Part shown: in pieces, positions 18,060 to 29,321 of the stretch | How the letters are laid out: each line of letters begins with the position of its first letter | Position numbering within the stretch: the stretch's first letter is position 1 | Assembly: GCF_014287355.1 (NCBI RefSeq) | Contig: NZ_JACOPE010000001.1 | Coordinates: forward strand, 744,001-808,000 | Direction of reading: 5' to 3' | DNA: 64,000 nucleotides | Source of the DNA: Ruminococcus hominis | Lineage (GTDB): Bacteria > Bacillota > Clostridia > Lachnospirales > Lachnospiraceae | Made by a program: the position numbers and the translations under genes | Notes under the pieces: model-generated | What the model saw: the letters and a program-made list of their open reading frames with translations, nothing else | What the model was told of the DNA's origin: nothing | Database searches by the model: none

Positions 18060-20804
18060 ATGAGATTATATGATTTTAGAACCGAATACAGAGAAAATCC
18101 AATCGGACTTACAGAGAAGGCACCACGATTTTCCTGGAAAATAGAGTCTGATGAGAAAGATACAGTACAGACATCCTATGAGATTAAAGTGACAGATGAG
18201 AGTGGAAAACTTGTATGGGATAGTGGAAAAAAGGTGTCTGACCAGTCTGTCTTGATTTCATATGAAGGCGAAGTACTGGCAGATGAGACTTTTTATACAG
18301 TAGAAGTAACTGTAGCTGATAATCATGGAAATGTAGAGTCAGTGGAAGGTTCCTTTGAAACAGGAATTTTTGATCAGACAGAATTCAAAGCACAGATGAT
18401 CACAAGTGATTTTCCGGAAGAAGAGACAGCATGCCCGGTATTTGGAAAAACATTTACAATTGATAAAAAGGTAAAGAAAGCCCGTCTGTATGCAACTGCA
18501 CATGGTGTATATGAGGTGACATTGAATGGACAGACAGTAGGTGATTACCGTATGGCACCTGGCTGGACAAGCTATCACAACAGACTGCAGTATCAGATCT
18601 ATGATGTGACAGAGCAGCTTACAGCAGAAAATGAAATTGCAATCACAGTTGGAAACGGCTGGTACAAAGGAATCTTAGGTTTCTATTGTCTGCCAAATCA
18701 GTACGGTACACAGGCAGGAGCATTTGCAGAGCTTCATGTTGAATATGAAGATGGGAGCAAAGATGTAATTGCTACAGATGAAACATGGTCTGTAAAAACA
18801 GGAGAGATCCGTTACAGTGAAATTTACATGGGTGAGACAATCGATACAGATGCACCGGAAATCACAGAAGGAAATGTTGTTGTTAAAGATTTTGACAAAG
18901 CAGTATTAACAGCACAGGAGAATGAACCTGTTCGTATTACAGAGAAAATTGTGGGTAAAGAGTTGATTGTGACACCAAAGGGTGAAAAACTTATTGACTT
19001 CGGACAGATTGTTACAGGTGTTGTAGAGGTTCATGTGAAAGGTGAGAAAGGGCAGAAGATTGTGCTCCATCATGCAGAGGTACTGGACAAGGATGGTAAC
19101 TTCTATCCGGAGACACTTCGCCAGGCAAAATCAATTGATACATTTATCTGTAACGGAGAAGAGCAGATCTTCCGTCCACATTTCACATTCCATGGATTCC
19201 GTTATATCAGCGTAGAAGGAATGGAAGAATTTACAGCAGATCAGTTTTTTGCCTGTGTGACACATTCTGATATGGAAAAGACAGGTGATTTCCACTGTTC
19301 TAACAAAAAAGTAAATCAGCTGCAAAGTAATATTACATGGAGCCAGAGAGATAACTTCCTTGATATCCCGACAGATTGTCCGCAGAGAGACGAGCGTCTT
19401 GGATGGACCGGAGATGCACAGGTATTCTCATGGACAGCCGCATTTAACAGAAATACAGCACTGTTCTACACGAAATGGATGCGTGATGTGGCAGCAGAAT
19501 CTTCTCTGGAAAAAGGTGTTCCGCATGTTGTGCCGGATATCCTGGGACAGTACAGCTCTTCTGCATGGAGTGATGCAGCAGTTATTGTTCCTTGGGTTGT
19601 TTATCAGATGTATGGTGATAAAGGTATCCTGGAAGAAAACTGGAAATGTATGCATGAGTGGGTAGACTACATTAAGAACAACTGTGGAGAGAATGGTCTC
19701 TGGCAGAGTGGATTCCAGTACGGAGACTGGCTTGCACTGGACAAAGAAGAGAGTGCGGACAGAACCGGAGCGACAGACAAATATATGATTGCAAATGCTT
19801 ACTATCTGTATGTAACAGATTTTGTGAAGCAAACAGCAGAGGTGCTGGGAAAAGACGAAGAAGCGAAAAAGTATGCGGATCTTTATGAAACAACTTTGGA
19901 TGCATTCCGGAGAGAATATTATACAGAGACAGGACGTATTGTAAGTGAAACACAGACAGGTGCTATCATTTCTCTGTATTTCAATCTTGCAAGAGAAAAA
20001 GACAGAAAACGTATCTTGAATACGCTGCTTACAAATATTGGAAACCACAAAAATCACCTGACTACAGGATTCGTTGGAACACCTTATATCTGTCATACAC
20101 TTTCAGAAAATGGCGCTCATGAGATGGCAGCGACACTCTTTATGAAAGAAGATTATCCATCTTGGCTGTATGCAGTAAACATGGGAGCAACAACAATCTG
20201 GGAGCGTTGGAATTCAATCAAACCGGACGGAACATTTGACGAGTCAGGAATGAACTCTCTGAACCATTATGCGTATGGTTCTGTAGGTGACTGGATGTAC
20301 CGCAAAGTTGCCGGATTATCCCAGTTAGAGCCGGGATATAAGAAATTCCAGGTAAAACCGATGTTTGTAAAAGGTATTGAAGATTGGGGCACAGAATTTG
20401 AATCTGTTTACGGAAAAATCGTGGCTAATACATCTTGTAAGGATGGAAAAATTCATGTCCATGTAGAAGTTCCGGCCAATACAACAGCTGTGATTGTTCT
20501 TCCGGAAAAAGAGAAAGTACACGAAGTTGGTTCCGGTGTATATGATTATGAATATGATACGGAGATAAGTCTTGCGGTAGAGAGATTCAGTATGGACAGC
20601 ACACTTAGCGAAATCATTGCAGAACCACTTGCTGTAGAAATGTTTAATCAGATGGTACCGGGAATGCTGGAAGGACCTATGATTCAGTTCGCATATGGAA
20701 TGACACTGGCTGAGCTTCTTGGAGCTGCACCGGAGGCGAAACCGATGTATGAGGCAGTTGTTAATGCATTGAATCAGAAGGAACGAGAAAAAGGGAATGA
20801 TTAA
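18060..20804 (+). CDS. GH78 alpha-L-rhamnosidase, paralogue 1
   Basis: A 914-residue inverting glycosidase that removes terminal alpha-L-rhamnose from plant glycosides or pectin fragments. Order: N-terminal Ig-like domain, beta-sandwich domains (GWYKGILGFYC region), an (alpha/alpha)6 barrel, and a C-terminal beta domain (EVPANTTAVIVLP, VGSGVYDYE). The general acid lies in DCPQRDERLGWTGD (near residue 440) and the probable base in TTIWERWNS (near 709). No signal peptide, so it is cytoplasmic. A 75-residue helical tail (STLSEIIAEPLA to VVNALNQ) is shared with the GH3 enzyme. GGAGG lies before the ATG. Confidence 0.95.
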   Translation: MRLYDFRTEYRENPIGLTEKAPRFSWKIESDEKDTVQTSYEIKVTDESGKLVWDSGKKVSDQSVLISYEGEVLADETFYTVEVTVADNHGNVESVEGSFETGIFDQTEFKAQMITSDFPEEETACPVFGKTFTIDKKVKKARLYATAHGVYEVTLNGQTVGDYRMAPGWTSYHNRLQYQIYDVTEQLTAENEIAITVGNGWYKGILGFYCLPNQYGTQAGAFAELHVEYEDGSKDVIATDETWSVKTGEIRYSEIYMGETIDTDAPEITEGNVVVKDFDKAVLTAQENEPVRITEKIVGKELIVTPKGEKLIDFGQIVTGVVEVHVKGEKGQKIVLHHAEVLDKDGNFYPETLRQAKSIDTFICNGEEQIFRPHFTFHGFRYISVEGMEEFTADQFFACVTHSDMEKTGDFHCSNKKVNQLQSNITWSQRDNFLDIPTDCPQRDERLGWTGDAQVFSWTAAFNRNTALFYTKWMRDVAAESSLEKGVPHVVPDILGQYSSSAWSDAAVIVPWVVYQMYGDKGILEENWKCMHEWVDYIKNNCGENGLWQSGFQYGDWLALDKEESADRTGATDKYMIANAYYLYVTDFVKQTAEVLGKDEEAKKYADLYETTLDAFRREYYTETGRIVSETQTGAIISLYFNLAREKDRKRILNTLLTNIGNHKNHLTTGFVGTPYICHTLSENGAHEMAATLFMKEDYPSWLYAVNMGATTIWERWNSIKPDGTFDESGMNSLNHYAYGSVGDWMYRKVAGLSQLEPGYKKFQVKPMFVKGIEDWGTEFESVYGKIVANTSCKDGKIHVHVEVPANTTAVIVLPEKEKVHEVGSGVYDYEYDTEISLAVERFSMDSTLSEIIAEPLAVEMFNQMVPGMLEGPMIQFAYGMTLAELLGAAPEAKPMYEAVVNALNQKEREKGND

Positions 20805-20841
20805 GAATGTAATCTGACAGTAGTAAGGGAGGCAGCTAGTT

Positions 20842-21807
20842 ATGAATAAAGTGCAATTATGGAATGAATCAGAATACAATTACGCAGCAGCATGTGGATT
20901 TATTCCGAATATGAGATTATATTTTCATAAAGACGAAGAAATACGACCATGTATGCTGATCGTTCCAGGTGGGGGATATACTGTGGTTTCTCCATCAGAG
21001 GGCGAGATTGTAGCAAAGAAATTTTATGAGATGGGATATCAGACAGCAGTTGTAACTTATACAACCAATCTGTTGCAGATGATTCCATTAAAAATGCAGC
21101 CAATGCAGGATCTGATGCGCGCAATCCGTTATATTAGAAAACATGCCGAAGAATTACATGTAGAGAAAGATAAAATCATGCTTTGTGGATTTTCGGCAGG
21201 CGCACATGCATGTGGAAGTGTTGCCGTACACTGGCAGGAATTTGAAAACACAGAAACCGGTGAATATGCATCTGTCTCAGCAAAACCAAATGCAGTCATT
21301 CTTTCCTATCCGGTAATTACTTCCGGTGAATACGCACATAGAGGTTCTTTTACAGCACTTTTAGGAGCGGATGCTTCTGAGGAAGAACTTGAATATATGT
21401 CGTTGGAAAAACAGGTGACAGAAGATATGCCGCCATGCTTCTTATGGCAGACTGTAACGGATGAGCTGGTTCCGGTTCAGAATTCCTTTTTATTTGCACA
21501 GGCTCTGCAGGAAAAGAAGATTCCGTATGCAATCCATGCATTTTCAAAAGGAAAGCATGGATTGTCGCTTGCTGATGAAGCATGGGCAAATGAAGAGTTT
21601 GGAGAACCGTATACTTTGGAGCAGACTTTCGTATTAGGTCAGGCTGTGAACGATGGGACATTTCCAGTGCCGGATGAAGTGAAACAGGCTTTGGATGAGA
21701 TGGCGAAAATGTTCACTGGTCAGACTAAGCGTGAGAAAGAACAGGTGAATGAAGAAGTAAAACAGTGGCCGGAGTTGGCGGATGAGTGGATAAGGACTAC
21801 TCTTTAA
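20842..21807 (+). CDS. Alpha/beta-hydrolase carbohydrate esterase
   Basis: A 321-residue cytoplasmic esterase with the nucleophile elbow GFSAGAH (near residue 119), the oxyanion-hole sequence VPGGGYTVVS, a catalytic Asp in TVTDELVPVQNS and His in SKGKHGLSL. It resembles the BD-FAE-type acetylxylan and feruloyl esterase group, so it probably removes acetyl or phenolic acyl groups from imported oligosaccharides before GH3 and GH78 act. It starts 37 nt after the GH78 stop with a GGGAGG site, likely the last gene of the operon. Acyl specificity cannot be read from the sequence. Confidence 0.85.
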   Translation: MNKVQLWNESEYNYAAACGFIPNMRLYFHKDEEIRPCMLIVPGGGYTVVSPSEGEIVAKKFYEMGYQTAVVTYTTNLLQMIPLKMQPMQDLMRAIRYIRKHAEELHVEKDKIMLCGFSAGAHACGSVAVHWQEFENTETGEYASVSAKPNAVILSYPVITSGEYAHRGSFTALLGADASEEELEYMSLEKQVTEDMPPCFLWQTVTDELVPVQNSFLFAQALQEKKIPYAIHAFSKGKHGLSLADEAWANEEFGEPYTLEQTFVLGQAVNDGTFPVPDEVKQALDEMAKMFTGQTKREKEQVNEEVKQWPELADEWIRTTL

Positions 21808-21931
21808 AATGAACCAAACAGGGATGTGAGATTCAGAAGGTATTTATCGAAATGTTATTTTCCGGGGGCTTGAGAGTATCATATTGAAGTGGAGGAATAA
21901 AGAAAAACTTTAAAAAATTTATATTTTCAAG

Positions 21932-22052
21932 TTGACTTTTTAGCTTGTATGGCATATTCTGATAATAGCTAATAAAAGAAATTAGATTTCTACAGATCAA
22001 ACTTCTGCAGGAAAAAGAAAAAGCTCAGAGTCGTGACCTCTGAGCTTTTTCT
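21932..22052 (+). ncRNA. Orphan antitoxin RNA gene (copy 1), with promoter and terminator
   Basis: The promoter TTGACT (21932-21937)-N17-TATTCT (21955-21960) and the RNA of about 85 nt (about 21967-22052) are unchanged from the copy at 46162-46282. The RNA ends in the hairpin GAAAAAGCTCAGAG with its complement and a T-run. Its 5' part still contains AATAAAAGAAATTAGA, complementary to the toxin mRNA start region. The toxin gene on the other strand is truncated here, so this RNA has no local target and could act in trans on the intact toxin 24 kb away. Confidence 0.65.
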
Positions 22053-22094
22053 ATTCCGTTATGTAAGGTGGCTTATACCTTTAGGCTGGTGTCG

Positions 22095-22133
22095 CTAATC
22101 GTCTCTTTCCAACCATTTACAAATAAAGTAGTT
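22095..22133 (-). pseudogene. 3' remnant of the small type I toxin gene
   Basis: On the reverse strand the last 13 codons (ending NYFICKWLERDD and TAG) match the toxin at 46325-46411. The hydrophobic N-terminus, start codon and ribosome binding site are replaced by the A/T-rich upstream region of the GH43 gene. The open frame continues upstream but without an SD. Confidence 0.8.
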
Positions 22134-22140
22134 AAAAAGA

Positions 22141-22199
22141 ATAAAATTACAATACAATATATAAAATTACAATAATTATACATCCTCAAATGTTATAGT
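22141..22199 (+). promoter_or_regulatory. AraC operator (TTACAATA direct repeats) and promoter of the GH43-GH2 operon
   Basis: ATAAAATTACAATA occurs at 22141 and 22161, exactly 20 bp apart. TG-T-TATAGT at 22191-22199 gives an extended -10 twenty bases after the second repeat. The same repeat pair and spacing precede the symporter at 26521 and the GH78 at 29322. Confidence 0.65.
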
Positions 22200-22251
22200 C
22201 GCTTTAGAAAAACAAGAAACAAACGAATAGCAAGGAGGCGGTGTATAAACT

Positions 22252-26422
<4,171 letters not shown>

Positions 26423-26428
26423 ATGTAT

Positions 26429-26485
26429 GATATTACAATAAATGGAATGATTTTACAATAAAAAGAATGTGGAACGTGATATTTT
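26429..26485 (+). promoter_or_regulatory. AraC operator and promoter of GPH symporter 2
   Basis: GATATTACAATA (26429) and GATTTTACAATA (26449) are spaced 20 bp apart. TATTTT (26480-26485), inside GATATTTTATA, starts 20 bases after the second repeat and is the probable -10. The -35 region is not a consensus box. Confidence 0.65.
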
Positions 26486-26520
26486 ATAAGCACAATAAAA
26501 GTAGAAAGAAGGAAGAGAAA

Positions 26521-27927
26521 ATGGCAAAGAAACCGTTGGGGACAGATAAGTTCGGTGTCCAGAAAGTTATGAGGACAAAGGATTATCTTGGAGATTCATT
26601 AGGACAATTTTCACTGAATGCAATCTCAACAATTATTGGACAGCTGACTTATTTTTATACAGACAAAGTTGGTCTGGCAGCAGGGGCGATTGCAACTGTA
26701 TTGTTGATCAGTAAGATTATTGATGCATTTACAGATCTGATCATGGGAAATATTGTAGATCATACGAAACCAGGTAAGGAAAAATACAGACCATGGCTTT
26801 TAAAGGCTGGTATACCGGCCGGTATTATGCTTGTATTGATGTTTACTGTACCAAAGACATCCGGAACACTTCAGATTGCTTATGCACTCGTAACCAATAT
26901 TTTACTATCAGCAGTGCTTTATACAGCAGTAGCTATTCCATATGGCTCTTTGATGGCTGTCCGTACAAACAGTCAGGAAGAACGTGGAATTATGGGTACA
27001 TGGAGAGCAGGAGCCGGCTATGTGGCAGGATTTATTATGGCAATTCTGATCATTCCAATTACAAATGCATTGGGAGGAACACAGAGTGCATGGATTAAAT
27101 TTGGCGTGATTATTGGATTATTCATTATTTTAGCTTTTGGTATTGCTTATCTGACAAGTAGAGAAACGGCTACAGAATCAGGTACAGTGGCTGAAAAAGT
27201 TGAAGAAGAGGAAGAAGCGATTCCTTTCAGAGAGGCGATTACAAAATTATTTCATAATAAATATTGGGTGATCGTTCTTATTGTAAATCTTCTGGCTTGT
27301 ATCCTCTACGGAACAACAGCAGCTGCGGGAACTTATTATTGCAAATGGATTTTTGGAAATGATAATCTGGTAGGATTACTTGGAGGAGTTGGATTGATTC
27401 CTACATTCCTTGGATTTGCCCTTGTAGGTGTGATGATCAAGAAACTTGGAGTTGTTGGAACATTGAAGTTTAGTTTCGGAATCGGTATTATTTCCAATGT
27501 GCTGATGATTTTCTTACATAATAATTTCACTGCATATATGGTTCTTGGATGCTTTACAACGTTTGCAACCATTCCTATGATGTGTCTGGTTGGAGTTATG
27601 ACGACAATGGCAATTGATTTCAATGAATATAAATATGGTGTGAAAATGGTTGCGTGCTCCAACAGTGCTTCCAGTTTTGGAGGAAAGGTAGGAAGCGGAG
27701 TTGGAGGATCGCTGATTGGATGGATGCTTGCAGCAGTAGGATATGATGCTACCCTTTCTGTTGCGCCGGAAGCAACGAAGATGGCAATCTATGGATTTTG
27801 CTTCATTATCCCGTTAATTGCATTTGTGGTTATGTTTGTTCTTGTGAGTCAGTTTGATCTTGAGAAAAAGCTGCCTCAGATGAGAGAAGAGGTCGCGAAA
27901 AGAAAGCAGGAAACAGTAACGGACTAA
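26521..27927 (+). CDS. GPH-family glycoside:cation symporter (MFS), paralogue 2
   Basis: A 468-residue, 12-helix symporter. The start at 26521 (MAKKPLGTDKFGVQKVMRTK) has a GAAGGAAGAG site; the upstream in-frame extension to 26467 has none. Family marks are DAFTDLIMGNIVDHT, RPWLLKAGIPAG and NEYKYGVKMVACSNSASSFGGKVG. It is the paralogue of 16589-17977. It has its own AraC operator, so it can be transcribed apart from GH43-GH2. It converges with the AraC gene, overlapping it by 4 bp. It probably imports the oligosaccharide processed by GH43, GH2 and GH78. Confidence 0.93.
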   Translation: MAKKPLGTDKFGVQKVMRTKDYLGDSLGQFSLNAISTIIGQLTYFYTDKVGLAAGAIATVLLISKIIDAFTDLIMGNIVDHTKPGKEKYRPWLLKAGIPAGIMLVLMFTVPKTSGTLQIAYALVTNILLSAVLYTAVAIPYGSLMAVRTNSQEERGIMGTWRAGAGYVAGFIMAILIIPITNALGGTQSAWIKFGVIIGLFIILAFGIAYLTSRETATESGTVAEKVEEEEEAIPFREAITKLFHNKYWVIVLIVNLLACILYGTTAAAGTYYCKWIFGNDNLVGLLGGVGLIPTFLGFALVGVMIKKLGVVGTLKFSFGIGIISNVLMIFLHNNFTAYMVLGCFTTFATIPMMCLVGVMTTMAIDFNEYKYGVKMVACSNSASSFGGKVGSGVGGSLIGWMLAAVGYDATLSVAPEATKMAIYGFCFIIPLIAFVVMFVLVSQFDLEKKLPQMREEVAKRKQETVTD

Positions 27928-29123
27928 GTGATCTGCTGTGTCTGTTTTCTGTATTGGGTAGGAGTAATTCCGTACTTCTTTTTAAATACATTCTGAAAAT
28001 AAGCCTGAGAGGAGAAGCAGAGGTAACTGCTGATTTCACTCAGGCTTTTTTCTGTAAAGGTAAGCAGACTTTTGGACTCTTCTAACTTGCAGCGCATGAT
28101 AAAACTGCTGATATCAAAGCCGAGTTCCTTTTTAAATTTTTTCGTAAGATAGGAGCGGCTTTTCCCGATATGTTCCGTGACATCACCAACCTGGATCGGT
28201 TCATTTACATGACGGGAGATGAACTGGACACAATCAAAAATTTCTTTGGACATTCCACCTGGAATTTTCCCTTTTGCAACACGCTCTGCAAAATCAATCA
28301 GCATGGAATAATTGAGATTTTCAATATAAGTGAGATTCTGTGAATGCTCACAATCCTGGATATAGACATCGGCCAGCTGATAGGCTTCTTCCAGATTCAT
28401 TCCACCCTGAATGGCTGCACGTGTAGTGAGTGTTGCAATTGTAATGAAAATGTTTTTCTTTTGTCTGAGCGCATTGCCCGCGACAATCCCCTCCACAAGA
28501 TTCTGCGAGCTGTTGAGAAGTTCTTTCAATCGTTTGATATCTCCGTTCTGGACATATTTCATCATTTCTTTTTCGTAAAAATATGTATTATGATATTTTT
28601 GATTTTCTTTGAGCTCCATGATTTTTTCTGTGTAAACACTGGATATCTTATCTGTCTGGCTCAATCTTTCCAATTGGAAATGCTCACTGACAGAGATTAC
28701 TTCATCATTGATGCAGAAGTGTAAATAAGCAAGAACATTCAAAAAAGAATAGAGTGATTGCGGTGGAATGCTTTGTAAAAAATGTGAGACGCGGGAATGA
28801 AAGGAAGCATCAATGGTCCATTCCTTCATAAAATTGTGCGTATCAGATTCTGTTACCGGTGTACTGAAGACAGGTCCGACAATAAGACAATAATCGCGTC
28901 CGGATGATTCGACGTAACCATAATAAGTAAAAGAATCAGAAACAAAGTAGTCCGGATTCTTTTTGAAATTTAAAAAATCTGGAGAAGGATTATTTACAAT
29001 AATATCAAACCCGGCATCTTCAGGATAAGTATAACTTTGATCCGACGCATAATCATAGCAATTGATTGGGAGAAAGGTGGATTCATAAAATAATCTGCAA
29101 AATGACTTAATATCCTTAATCAT
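27924..29123 (-). CDS. AraC-family transcriptional regulator of the GH43/GH2/GH78 locus
   Basis: A 399-residue paralogue of the regulator at 12769-13977. It has the same two-part build: an N-terminal sensor of about 290 residues (RDYCLIVGPVFSTPV, LRQKKNIFITIATLTTRAAI) and a C-terminal AraC double HTH (VGDVTEHIGKSRSYLTKKFKKELGF, then FSSQAYFQNVFKKKYGITPTQYRK). The start has a GGAGG site. It is divergent from the GH78 gene across a region that holds a TTACAATA repeat pair, so it may also regulate itself. Its presumed targets are the three promoters carrying this repeat pair. The ligand is unknown. Confidence 0.9.
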   Translation of the reverse strand: MIKDIKSFCRLFYESTFLPINCYDYASDQSYTYPEDAGFDIIVNNPSPDFLNFKKNPDYFVSDSFTYYGYVESSGRDYCLIVGPVFSTPVTESDTHNFMKEWTIDASFHSRVSHFLQSIPPQSLYSFLNVLAYLHFCINDEVISVSEHFQLERLSQTDKISSVYTEKIMELKENQKYHNTYFYEKEMMKYVQNGDIKRLKELLNSSQNLVEGIVAGNALRQKKNIFITIATLTTRAAIQGGMNLEEAYQLADVYIQDCEHSQNLTYIENLNYSMLIDFAERVAKGKIPGGMSKEIFDCVQFISRHVNEPIQVGDVTEHIGKSRSYLTKKFKKELGFDISSFIMRCKLEESKSLLTFTEKSLSEISSYLCFSSQAYFQNVFKKKYGITPTQYRKQTQQIT

Positions 29124-29188
29124 AAATAACCTCCGAAAAATGAATTTGATGTAAAAGAAATTTAAATACTGAAATATCCAACATATAT

Positions 29189-29246
29189 GATTTTACAATA
29201 ATTGAACTGATATTACAATAATCAATAGCTGGACGTATGATATTTT
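29189..29246 (+). promoter_or_regulatory. AraC operator and promoter of the GH78 paralogue 2 gene
   Basis: GATTTTACAATA (29189) and GATATTACAATA (29209), 20 bp apart, then GATATTTTATA starting at 29239, with TATTTT 20 bases after the second repeat. The region is shared with the divergent AraC gene. The leader from there to 29322 shows no other element. Confidence 0.68.
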
Positions 29247-29321
29247 ATACTCATGGTAAGCTGATATTTATAGTAACCAGAGTAATTTATATGATTTTAG
29301 AGAATAAGTGGGAGGAAATTT

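Larger units (their letters stand above)
21868..22133. repeat. Duplicated 265-bp block, copy 1 (orphan antitoxin region)
   Basis: This stretch is nearly identical to 46095-46360. It begins in the last codons of a lost gene (EYHIEVEE then stop; an upstream Gly codon is TGA here) and runs through the antitoxin promoter, the antitoxin RNA and the shared terminator. It stops inside the toxin gene. Beyond 22133 the sequence is the unrelated upstream region of the GH43 gene. The 21808-21867 remainder contains AACCAAACAGGGATG, a likely remnant of the GGGGACGG repeat. Confidence 0.85.

Noticed and set aside
18339..20879. Long reverse-strand open frames inside the GH78 gene (and similar ones inside GH2, GH36 and the second GH78)
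   Set aside because: They are Cys/His/Phe-rich shadows of real genes in the opposite frame, without ribosome binding sites or recognisable domains.
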